A stretch of DNA of 64,000 bases, from contig OZ253586.1 in NCBI GenBank assembly GCA_965263155.1, positions 2,232,001 to 2,296,000 on the forward strand, in the 5' to 3' direction. Both the position numbers and the translations under genes were made by a program. The stretch comes from JAAXIE01 sp965263155 (GTDB lineage: Bacteria; Chloroflexota; Dehalococcoidia; Lucifugimonadales; JAAXIE01). The notes under the pieces were generated by a model that was given only the letters and a program-made list of their open reading frames with translations, had not been told where the DNA came from and did not search any database. Shown piece by piece: positions 1 to 7,732 of the stretch. Each line of letters begins with the position of its first letter. The first letter of the stretch is position 1.

Positions 1-545
1 GCACAATTATTACGCTCAAAGATGACGTACCGATCAAAGCGGCAGTCATCAAACCATACCCCAAATAGAAGGATGCCAGCGGCGGACCCACAGCCCCTAC
101 CATTCCGGCAAGGAAGCCTGAGACCGAGCCCCCCGGGGTGAACCAGCGCAGCCTCATGCCCCGGCGCTGCGCCCCGCGGCGTGTGTCGGAACACCACCAC
201 CATCTGCAATATGATGCCGCCCAGCAACCGGGACAGAATATCGCAGGGGGTAGCGATGAGTAGGAAACTGCCTGCGACCACATCTGGGATCGCCCACAAA
301 GCAGAACCAGTGCACCACGGGCCATGATATGTCCTGCCAGGTGAAGTACGTCCTGCCTAGGGCGGCCAATATCTGGGTGAGGACCAAGGCGCTGATGGCA
401 TCGCGGGCCTCGACTGCCCAGATGAGGGCTGGCAGTGTGATGATGCCGCCGGCCGATGCCGGCTACTCCCGCCACGGTGAACCGTACCAGAGCCGCCCCA
501 GCGAAGGTGAGGAGGATTAGGGGTTGGAAGGGTCGGCCGGAGCCA
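1..545 (-). pseudogene. Decayed TauE/SafE-family permease, truncated by window edge
   Basis: Read on the minus strand in three successive frames, this stretch gives a continuous membrane-protein sequence: a segment with LTFAGAALVRFTVAGVAGIG, then GGIITLPALIW and ILAALGRTYFTW, then DVVAGSFLLIATP with LLGGIILQMVVVF, then GFLAGMVGAVGPPLASFYL. The GxVGPPLAxFYLxxGL block is characteristic of the second half of TauE/SafE (sulfite/anion exporter, formerly DUF81) permeases. At least three frameshifts separate the pieces (near 440, 310 and 165), so no functional protein is made, unless these are assembly errors. The remaining C-terminal part lies beyond position 1. Inference: an inactivated anion exporter. 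Confidence 0.7.
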
Positions 546-564
546 CGACGACGCCCGTCTGCTG

Positions 565-757
565 GAGACGCTTGCAGGCCCTAGTAGATGACCGCGGCTG
601 GACAGGAGCTGCCGAGGCCCCGGGGGTGAACTACCGCACCGTGGCAGCCAACATGGAGGCCGACCGGCTGTCGTGACGGATGCGGACGGCGGTGCAGCAG
701 GGGCCGCCGCTGGTCGAGGCCAGACACTGGGGATCGCGAGCCCGGGTCAGGTGTGAC
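565..757 (+). pseudogene. Remnant with a helix-turn-helix-like segment
   Basis: In one plus frame the text reads LVDDRGWTGAAEAPGVNYRT followed by a stop at 674-676 and RMRTAVQQG. A 'GxxxAAxxxGVNxRTV' pattern resembles small HTH segments of unclassified bacterial proteins. There is no start codon in context, an in-frame stop interrupts it, and it ends against the stop of the neighbouring minus-strand gene. Most likely a gene fragment; function unknown. Confidence 0.25.
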
Positions 758-1264
758 TCAGATGGGGAACCCGCCTTCAGGGTCCGGCATGTGCATGTCC
801 TCGAGGAGTTCGCGGAAGGCTTTAGGTATCAGGGGTATTTCAGCCGCGCGACTCACGTTTGGGGTTGGAGTGGGGTCGTCGGCTGGGGAGAACTTGCCGT
901 CCATGAAGATGGGCAGTCCCAAGTGCATTGCCAGCGCCAGTCCAGCAGCCGCGTCCACATGTACCTCCTTCAACCCCTCCGGCGTCGTCAAGCGCAACAC
1001 CCCCTGCACTTCTTCGGGCTGGTCGAAGTTTTTGATTACTACATGAACAAGGTCGGCGCCCAAAGTCTGTGCGATGCGCATCGCCATATGGTGCTGCTGG
1101 CAATGGTCAGTAGCCAGCCCACGCATTTCCACGGCCAGCATCCGTGCTTGCTCCAAGGGCAGGTGCACCACATAAGCTGAGCGCCCATCCTTGAGGCGCA
1201 GCAACAGCTCGCCTCCACAACCGGACTCAGTCCTGCGTACCAAGAATGGAAACACGGGTGTCAT
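758..1264 (-). CDS. Bifunctional nuclease (BFN/DUF151) domain protein
   Basis: 168 residues. The second half carries the family hallmark: a strand like VLRLTTPEGLKEVHVDA followed by AAGLALAMHLGLPIFM, matching the BFN pattern of a basic-to-acidic strand, 'DARPSDAIALA' helix and 'PIYV' strand. An upstream helix has AVEMRGLATDHCQQHHM, equivalent to the 'A..l.....PrPltHDL' segment. BFN-domain proteins were named for DNase/RNase activity in a plant homologue, but most bacterial members are uncharacterised. The start ATG at 1264 follows GGGAGGG with about 6 bases of spacing. The gene stands alone between decayed sequence and a divergent epimerase. Confidence 0.75.
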   Translation of the reverse strand: MTPVFPFLVRRTESGCGGELLLRLKDGRSAYVVHLPLEQARMLAVEMRGLATDHCQQHHMAMRIAQTLGADLVHVVIKNFDQPEEVQGVLRLTTPEGLKEVHVDAAAGLALAMHLGLPIFMDGKFSPADDPTPTPNVSRAAEIPLIPKAFRELLEDMHMPDPEGGFPI

Positions 1265-1526
1265 ATATCCCTCCCACTTGATAGGTTGGCCTCGTGATCA
1301 GCCCTTAGTGTGTCTTGATAAGGCTCGCTGGATCGCTACTTGGCTTTTCCTCGGCAACGCACCGGTCGCCGCAGCCTTGGTCGACTCATGGGTCCGTCAT
1401 TCCCCGCCCAAGTCAAGCCTTTATCGGTTGTCTCCAGAATTCATACAGACTTGTACCGCTCTTGAGTGACAAGTGGAGCCTCTCTCAGTGAGTTAGTGTA
1501 TACTAATAGTGATGAGAAGTATCTAC

Positions 1527-1541
1527 GATATTGGTAATATC
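1527..1541 (+). promoter_or_regulatory. Perfect inverted repeat overlapping a candidate extended -10 upstream of the epimerase
   Basis: GATATT-GGT-AATATC is a perfect 6-bp inverted repeat. It contains TG-G-TAATAT, an acceptable extended -10 box (TAATAT at 1535-1540), about 45 bases before the TTG start. The same TTGGTAATAT string occurs upstream of the UDP-glucose dehydrogenase gene (11018-11027). No good -35 is visible. Either a promoter, an operator, or both. The 1265-1526 interval otherwise contains nothing I recognise. Confidence 0.35.
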
Positions 1542-1584
1542 GTCAATAGTAGAAGCAAACATCCGCAACAGGAGGTGGGCCGAG

Positions 1585-2562
1585 TTGAATGTTTTGGTTA
1601 CGGGATGCGGGGGGTTCATCGGGTCTCATGTGGCGCGCCTCCTCCTTGAGGCTGGCCACGGGGTGTACGGAGTCGACCACCCTGTCGAGTCCTCCAGCGC
1701 ATGCCTGCAACAATGGAGACTTGACACCCTGAAAGCGTGGCCCCGGTTTGCCTTCCAGTGGCTTGATATCTCAGACTTTGATTCTTTGAAAAGCATGCTC
1801 AGAGAGAAGTCGGCTGGTGGCTGCATATCCGCGATTATCAACCTCGCTGCGCGAGCGGGTGTCAGGCCTAGTGTCGAGGACCCACGGCCCTACTACGAGA
1901 CCAATACCTTGGGTACTCTCAACCTCCTGGAAATGTGTCGCGAGTTCGGCATCGGCAAGTTCATTCTTGCATCGACATCCAGCGTGTACGGCGCCGGATT
2001 CGCGGGTCCGATCGCGGAGGACGCCGAGTCCAGTCGACCACTATCGCCCTATGCTGCGTCCAAGAAGGCGGCCGAGACACTGCTATATTCCTATCACCAT
2101 TTACATGGCATCAATGCCTGCATCCTCCGCTATTTCACCGTATATGGGCCAGCGGGGCGCCCCGATATGAGCATCTTCCGCTTCATCCGAGGCATTGCCG
2201 AGGGGGAGCCAATCACGATCTACGGGGACGGTACGCAGCAGAGGGACTTCACCTATGTGAGCGATGTGGCACTCGGAACAGTAGCCGCCCTAGGACTTCA
2301 GGGATACGAGGTGGTCAACTTGGGAAATGACCATCCTGTGACCCTCAATCATGTCGTCCACCTGATAGAAGAGGCCATCGGTCGCAAGGCGCTGATCCAG
2401 TACGAAGCGAGGCACACCGCGGACGTCATGGTCACATGGGCCGACATCAGTCTGGCTGGGAACCTCTTGGGTTGGACACCCTTGGTTGCCATCGAAGAGG
2501 GAATACGTCGCACGCTTGACTGGTACATGAAGCATCGTGACTGGGCCAAGACTCTAGGGTGA
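1585..2562 (+). CDS. NAD-dependent nucleotide-sugar epimerase/dehydratase (extended SDR)
   Basis: About 325 residues. The N-terminal Rossmann motif is VTGCGGFIGSH (GxxGxxG). A YAASKKAAE segment supplies the catalytic Tyr-x3-Lys, preceded by STSSVYG, and FTVYGPAGRPDMSIFRF is typical of UDP-glucuronate/UDP-glucose 4-epimerases, as is GDGTQQRDFTYVSDV. It interconverts nucleotide sugars for polysaccharide or glycoprotein synthesis in the cytosol; a UDP-GlcA/UDP-Glc 4-epimerase activity is the best guess, and substrate specificity cannot be read from sequence. The reading frame is open upstream to 1531, but TTG at 1585 is preferred because AGGAGG (1570-1575) sits 9 bases before it. It converges with the minus-strand operon ending at 2607. 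The UDP-glucose dehydrogenase at 11.1 kb would provide UDP-glucuronate. Confidence 0.88.
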   Translation: MNVLVTGCGGFIGSHVARLLLEAGHGVYGVDHPVESSSACLQQWRLDTLKAWPRFAFQWLDISDFDSLKSMLREKSAGGCISAIINLAARAGVRPSVEDPRPYYETNTLGTLNLLEMCREFGIGKFILASTSSVYGAGFAGPIAEDAESSRPLSPYAASKKAAETLLYSYHHLHGINACILRYFTVYGPAGRPDMSIFRFIRGIAEGEPITIYGDGTQQRDFTYVSDVALGTVAALGLQGYEVVNLGNDHPVTLNHVVHLIEEAIGRKALIQYEARHTADVMVTWADISLAGNLLGWTPLVAIEEGIRRTLDWYMKHRDWAKTLG

Positions 2563-2606
2563 CGCAACGCCCCCGGCTTCCCCTTGGCGTAACCTCGTGA
2601 CAATCG

Positions 2607-4052
2607 TCAGTCACCAGCGGCTATAGCTGTAGGACTCCTTTCGTCGGGGGTTACATCAAGGGTCCCTGGTGAATTCCTATAGAAACGCAGGAGGGTCACA
2701 GCGACGGCAACGCCTGCGACAACTAGCCATGCCACGGTTAGCGACCATGTCTCGTTGGTCCAGAAGGTGTACATAGGGAATCCTGGGGACAGGGCGCGGA
2801 ATGGTGGGAAGCTCATGTCGAAGGCGTCGACGACGATAGTGATCTCTCGAGTATGTCCAGCGTGGGCCAGCCCTGCGGTAATCAGGACGGTATAGATGGC
2901 CAAGACTCCCATCGTCCATCGGACCAGTGGGCCCAAGTGAGCGGCCATTAACGTCAAAGGGACCACCATCAGCGGGAAAACTATCAAAAGGGTCCGGCCT
3001 GGGAACCACCACCCCATCATCGTGATCGCCAAGAACGTGGCAATCAGCAGTTGGGCGGCTATCAGCCCGAATAGCAGGCGACACTCAACCTTACCAAGGG
3101 CCAGCAACGCCAGGCCGGGCACAACCACCAGCAAAATGGGTGCCCAGCGTCCGACTCCGAACCGGCGATCCACAAACAAGCCCCACAGCCGATAGAGGCG
3201 CTCTCCGAATTCCACGTGACGGTCGACCAACTCAACGGAAGAGAGTCCGGCGTATACCAAATTAACGTTGTAGGGTGTGAGGCTGTCGAAAGTCGCTAGG
3301 TGGAACCAGGCGAAGGCTGCCGTAGAGGCTGCCCCGAGAGTTAGAAGGGCCATCCTGCCCTGACGATCGGCCCGCCAAAGGAAGTAGGCGGCCATCAGCA
3401 GACCGAGTGGGGCATATTTTACGCCCAGCCAGCAGACCGCTGACAAGCCCAGCATCAGCATCGCCCCATCTACCCACGACAATCTGTCCCGCTTGGTTAC
3501 CACCAACAGGCAGGCCAGCAATGCCACGGCTGCCGGAAATTCGGGGTAGACCTCGGTGGAGTAGATAAATGCAGTGGCAGACAGCCCCACCGTAAGGGTC
3601 ACGGCCCAGCAGATGCCTCGATGACCGATCAGGCGGTCCGCCAGCAGGAAGGCCAGCGTCATGGCCGCCACAGCCGTCAACAACAGTTGCACCTGTACGC
3701 CTAGCAGGCCGCCCAAAGCAAACCCAGGTATGACCAATACAGAGAGGCCCGGATTGTGAGGACTGAGCAGACGTCCGTCTTCCAAGGGCACCGACTGTCG
3801 CCACAAGCCGTCCGGGTGGTCGAAGAAACTCTCATAGGACTTGGTCTCGTACTGATTGGTGAGGTCCAAGTCGCCGTCCTGCACCAAGCTCTGGGTGGTC
3901 AAGAGGTAAAAGGGTTCGTCGGCTGATATTGACGCGCCTCGGCTGGCCCGTATGTCGATGGAGAAGAGGTAGGCGACGGACAGCAAGAGAAAGAGGGCTG
4001 CCGCACTGAGCAGCAGCCCTCGCCGACGCATCATCTCCACCACCTTGGTCAC
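2607..4052 (-). CDS. Multi-pass membrane protein, GT-C glycosyltransferase-like
   Basis: About 480 residues with a hydrophobic N-terminal helix followed by an extracytoplasmic loop and roughly ten further membrane segments. The first loop contains ISADEPFYLLTTQSL, resembling the 'D-E-x-x-Y' acidic motif of GT-C enzymes (ArnT/PMT-like families) that use lipid-linked sugars; TEVYPEFPAA follows in a later loop. Probable role: sugar transfer or envelope glycan assembly; the family assignment is inferred from topology and motif only. The GTG start at 4052 overlaps the stop of the binding-lipoprotein gene by 4 bases (GTGA), so the two are translationally coupled. Last gene of the 10.9-2.6 kb operon. 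Confidence 0.7.
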   Translation of the reverse strand: MTKVVEMMRRRGLLLSAAALFLLLSVAYLFSIDIRASRGASISADEPFYLLTTQSLVQDGDLDLTNQYETKSYESFFDHPDGLWRQSVPLEDGRLLSPHNPGLSVLVIPGFALGGLLGVQVQLLLTAVAAMTLAFLLADRLIGHRGICWAVTLTVGLSATAFIYSTEVYPEFPAAVALLACLLVVTKRDRLSWVDGAMLMLGLSAVCWLGVKYAPLGLLMAAYFLWRADRQGRMALLTLGAASTAAFAWFHLATFDSLTPYNVNLVYAGLSSVELVDRHVEFGERLYRLWGLFVDRRFGVGRWAPILLVVVPGLALLALGKVECRLLFGLIAAQLLIATFLAITMMGWWFPGRTLLIVFPLMVVPLTLMAAHLGPLVRWTMGVLAIYTVLITAGLAHAGHTREITIVVDAFDMSFPPFRALSPGFPMYTFWTNETWSLTVAWLVVAGVAVAVTLLRFYRNSPGTLDVTPDERSPTAIAAGD

Positions 4053-5197
4053 GGGATGATTCCGACCTCACGCAACAACGACAGCGTACCCTGCAAGTCG
4101 CTCAGCGACCCTAGGTCAACGTCGGGCGGTTCCAGGGACGACAAGAGGGGTAGGCCTCCGTCCGGGGCCACACCAGCGACCAGTGGGTACTCCTTTGTAG
4201 TTTCCGAGAAGTAGGTTTGCGCCATATCGGAAAGCAGGAAATCCAAGAACTCCTCGGCCACATCTCGGTTGTCGGAGTCTTTGATGATGCCAGCCCCAGC
4301 CACCAGCACTAAGGATCCAGGGTCGCCGCCGCGCTGGAAATGGTTGCGGGCCCCAAACCCTTCGCCTTCCTCTTCTAGGAAACGCTGCAGATAATAGTGG
4401 TTCACGAACCCCACATCCACCTCGCCTCTGGCAACGGCTGCGACGGTGGTGATGTTGTTGGGGTAGTCGCGAGGCTCGTTGGCCTTGATGCCTTCCAGCC
4501 AAGCTCGGGCCTCCTCTTCGCCCCACTTAACCCGGAAGGCGGTGACAAAGGCTTGGAAGGACCCGTTCTGAGGGGCCCAGCCGACTCTCCCACGCCACTT
4601 TGGGTCCGTGAAGTCGCGTATCGACTGAGGGAGGTCGACTTCAGGGTCGATGGTCGAGGTGTTATAGACCACGGTGCGGGCGCGCCCCGAAGTGCCCACC
4701 CAGTGCCCAACGGGCGACCGGAACGCCGGGGTGACTCTATTGAGTAGCTCGTCAGGTATCACAGCGAATATGCCGGCGTCGGACAGGCTGCCCAGAGAGC
4801 CTGGATCCTGCAAGAACACCACGTCTGCTGGCGTGTTGTCGCCCTCTTCAAGGATCGTGGCGGCGATGGAGGCGCTGCCAGCGTATTTGACTCGAATGTC
4901 AACTCCGGTCTGTTCCCCGAACGACTCAAGAAGCGGATGCACCAGTGTTTGGGACCGTCCCGAGTATATAGTCAGAGTGCGTTCCTGCTCCTCTACGGGT
5001 GGTGGCTCTGTAGTCGGGACCGGCGTTGAGGTTATAGCGGGCGATTCTACGGATACGGGCGCGACGGTCGGTACTGGCTGCGGTGGGGACGGTTGATCGC
5101 TCCCACCGCAGCCTACCAGCGCTAGGGACAGCCCTACTATCAATAGGGCTGCCACCAGCAGAGGCCACCGCAAACCCAAGCAGGGTAACCAGGTCAT
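4049..5197 (-). CDS. Fe(III)-type ABC transporter substrate-binding lipoprotein (FbpA/FutA-like)
   Basis: 382 residues. The N-terminus has a hydrophobic stretch ending in LALVGCGG, a lipobox, then a Pro/Thr-rich linker. The mature part begins TLTIYSGRSQTLVHPLLESF and contains KYAGSASIAATI, DVVFLQDPGSLGSL and SGRARTVVYN, all typical of the iron-binding subgroup of family-1 solute-binding proteins. NHYYLQRFLEEE corresponds to the region carrying tandem Tyr ligands in FbpA. It would capture ferric iron outside the membrane, but no permease or ATPase is encoded nearby. ATG at 5197 has AGGAG about 9 bases upstream. The gene follows the duplicated-domain lipoprotein by 31 bases. Confidence 0.85.
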   Translation of the reverse strand: MTWLPCLGLRWPLLVAALLIVGLSLALVGCGGSDQPSPPQPVPTVAPVSVESPAITSTPVPTTEPPPVEEQERTLTIYSGRSQTLVHPLLESFGEQTGVDIRVKYAGSASIAATILEEGDNTPADVVFLQDPGSLGSLSDAGIFAVIPDELLNRVTPAFRSPVGHWVGTSGRARTVVYNTSTIDPEVDLPQSIRDFTDPKWRGRVGWAPQNGSFQAFVTAFRVKWGEEEARAWLEGIKANEPRDYPNNITTVAAVARGEVDVGFVNHYYLQRFLEEEGEGFGARNHFQRGGDPGSLVLVAGAGIIKDSDNRDVAEEFLDFLLSDMAQTYFSETTKEYPLVAGVAPDGGLPLLSSLEPPDVDLGSLSDLQGTLSLLREVGIIP

Positions 5198-5228
5198 GCC
5201 TGTTCTCCTAGTTGGTGATTCGGGTTGG

Positions 5229-7679
5229 CTATTCGAAGCTGGACACCAGGTCGTCCGATGTCAGGAGCAGCGCTGAGGCCGTACCGTTGAGGGCGGCTAG
5301 GGCCGCGTCACGCTGGGCCTCTGTCAAGTCGCTAGGTGCCGTCTGGTAGTAGACGACTATCGTCTCGTTGGCCGCTGCATTTGCCTTGGCAACCTCGGGT
5401 TGAATCGACTGGTAGAAGGCGAGGCCTTCAACCAGCGCGGTGCCGGCTGAGTCGCTATTGCCAGCCTCGGCATGTTTGAACCCTTCGTTCATATAGCGCA
5501 CTGCACCGAGGTAGAAGATGGCGTTGAACCGCGAGTATACATCGCGCGCAGCGGCGTCATAGGCGGCTTGGTCTTGGGCACCCGCCGCCTGCTGGGCCCG
5601 CACCATCGCCTCGCGCAGCGGGATTTCGATCTGGCCCTCACGGCCGAAGTTGGCTTCGCGTTTGCGAGCAGTGGCTGCCAGTGAGTTGGGATACTCCCCG
5701 TCCACTTTCTCGCCAACATAGACTGCCCAAGCCTCGTCCACTAGTCCTGGGCTGAACCGCTCCCCGGCAAGAATCATGTACCTCTTTGCCCAGTGGTAGA
5801 TGACTCTGAGGAGGCCCTTCTGGATTGCCTGGCGACGCTGCGCTGGGGTGTACTCCGCTGCCTCACCCCTCTGCCGAATGGCGTTGCTAATGGGTGAGTC
5901 GAGGAACGTCGCTGACTCGTAGAAGGCCGCCGCGTCCGGGAACTCCTCGCTGCGGCGAGGGTCACGGGCGAACCCGCGCAGGGTCCGGCTGGAGTTGCCG
6001 ATGCGTGTGTGCATGCCTGCTTCGTACAGCAACATGATTTCGCCCACGGGCAACGCATGCCCCGTCTTCACCAAATCCGTGAGTGCGGATATCTCCTGGT
6101 AGTCCGTGGCGATTTTCTGATAAATCTCGCGGTTCGTGGTCGGCGTATATATCCCATCCGACTTGGTGGGGCCAGTGGTTTCCGCTACGAGGCCTGCAGG
6201 GATGAGCAGCCCGCCGCCAAGGTCCACTGCCGGGCTGGCGACCAAGGCTGTTCCGAAGTGGGACACAAGGTCGTTCGCCGTCAACAATAGCGCTGAAGCG
6301 GCCCCGTTGAGACCGGCCAAGGCTGCGTCGCGCCCTGTTGCCGTCAGGTCGGAGGGCGCTGACTGGTAGTATGCGCCCATCGCCTCATCCGCCGTGGCGT
6401 TCGCGTTGGCAACCTCGGGCTGGATGGACCGGTAGAAGCCAAGACCCTTGGCCAAGGCGGCGCCAGCAGCGTAATCGTTGCCAGCCTCTGCGTATATCAA
6501 CGCCTCGGCCAAGGCCCGCACGGAACCTAGGTAGAATATGGCGTTGAACCGTGAGTACACGTCGCTGGCTGCGGTGTCGTACGCAGCTTGATCCTGGTCA
6601 TTGGCTGCCTTCTGCGCCAGCGCCATCGCTTGGCGCAGCGGGGTGTCGATGGTGCCCTCGCGACCGAAGCTAACCTCGACGTTTTGTGCGGTAGCAGCTA
6701 GGGAGTTCGGATATCCATCGGCCTTTGCCTCTCCGACGTACACTGCCCACGCTTCGTCTACAAGTCCCGGGCTTAACCGCTCACCGGCAAGAAACATGTA
6801 CCGCTTTGCCCAGTGGTAGATGATGCGCTCCAGACCCGTCTGGATTGCTTGGCGTCGCTGCCCTGGCGTGTACTCTTCCGCTTCACCTCTCTGTCGGATT
6901 GCGTTACTGATGGGTGAGTCGAGGAATGTTGCCGACTCGTAGAACGCCGCTGAGCCTGGGAATTCCTCGCTGCGACGAGGGTCTCGCGCGAACCCCCGCA
7001 GCGTCCGGCTCGAGTTGCCGAGGCGGCTGTGCATACCCGTCTCGTACAGCAGCATGATTTCGGCTGTTGGCAATGGTCTGCCCAGATTCACCAAGTTCGT
7101 GAGGGCGACTATCTCTTGGTAGTCCGTGGAAATCTTCTGGTATATCTCACGGTTGGTGGTCGGCGTAAGGATGCCATCTCCCTTGGTGGGGCCAGTGGTC
7201 TCCCATGTGCGACCGGCCGGGATAAACAACCCGCCGCCGACGAGAGGCTTGACTTCGATGACCACGGTGGCAGCAGGCGCGACGGGTGGAGGACTGGCCG
7301 CTACGGCAGCAGAGACCGACACCACGCCTGACACCGAAGCAGATACCGAAACGGAGGCGGATGCCGAAACGGACGCGGACCCGCCCTCACCTATGACCGC
7401 AATGGTGGGGCGGTCTTCACCCCGTGGCGGGGCGGTCGCGGGAGCAGGTGCAGCGCCCGGTGTGTCTGCGGTCCCTTGGGTGGTAGCGGCACTCGTCGGT
7501 GCTGGGGCAGTAGCGGCGCTCGTCGGCGAATCCGTGGGAACAATGGTTGCTTCCGACTCATCATCCCCTCCACATGCGAAGACCAGCGTGAGGAGCAAGG
7601 CAAACACCAGCACGGCAACCCAAGGGTGCCTTTGGCCGTATTGCCCCGAGCGTCTAATCCTGTAAAACACTTTCTTCAT
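5229..7679 (-). CDS. Lipoprotein with two tandem ~330-residue repeats, possibly FEA1-like iron-related
   Basis: 816 residues. Signal peptide with lipobox TLVFACGG, then a low-complexity Ala/Ser/Thr/Pro linker including an SASVSASASVSVSASVSG run (about residues 50-145). Two highly similar domains follow (about 147-477 and 488-816). Both contain TNREIYQKI, RTLRGFARDPRRSEEFP, SPISNAIRQRGEA, IYHWAKRYM, SPGLVDEAWAVYVGE and DVYSRFNAIFYLG, and both end with a LLLTA/SDDLVS-type helix. The all-helical pattern and the 'RFNAIFYLG...GLAFYRSIQPEV' text remind me of algal FEA1-type low-iron-inducible periplasmic proteins; this is from memory and unverified. The downstream Fe(III) binding protein is consistent. 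The ATG abuts AAGGAGG with no spacer, so GTG at 7670 (9-base spacing) is an alternative start. Confidence 0.8.
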   Translation of the reverse strand: MKKVFYRIRRSGQYGQRHPWVAVLVFALLLTLVFACGGDDESEATIVPTDSPTSAATAPAPTSAATTQGTADTPGAAPAPATAPPRGEDRPTIAVIGEGGSASVSASASVSVSASVSGVVSVSAAVAASPPPVAPAATVVIEVKPLVGGGLFIPAGRTWETTGPTKGDGILTPTTNREIYQKISTDYQEIVALTNLVNLGRPLPTAEIMLLYETGMHSRLGNSSRTLRGFARDPRRSEEFPGSAAFYESATFLDSPISNAIRQRGEAEEYTPGQRRQAIQTGLERIIYHWAKRYMFLAGERLSPGLVDEAWAVYVGEAKADGYPNSLAATAQNVEVSFGREGTIDTPLRQAMALAQKAANDQDQAAYDTAASDVYSRFNAIFYLGSVRALAEALIYAEAGNDYAAGAALAKGLGFYRSIQPEVANANATADEAMGAYYQSAPSDLTATGRDAALAGLNGAASALLLTANDLVSHFGTALVASPAVDLGGGLLIPAGLVAETTGPTKSDGIYTPTTNREIYQKIATDYQEISALTDLVKTGHALPVGEIMLLYEAGMHTRIGNSSRTLRGFARDPRRSEEFPDAAAFYESATFLDSPISNAIRQRGEAAEYTPAQRRQAIQKGLLRVIYHWAKRYMILAGERFSPGLVDEAWAVYVGEKVDGEYPNSLAATARKREANFGREGQIEIPLREAMVRAQQAAGAQDQAAYDAAARDVYSRFNAIFYLGAVRYMNEGFKHAEAGNSDSAGTALVEGLAFYQSIQPEVAKANAAANETIVVYYQTAPSDLTEAQRDAALAALNGTASALLLTSDDLVSSFE

Positions 7680-7732
7680 CCTCCTTGATCAGCTATCTCA
7701 GGCTTGATGCTTTATCTCTAATGAGCGTGCCA

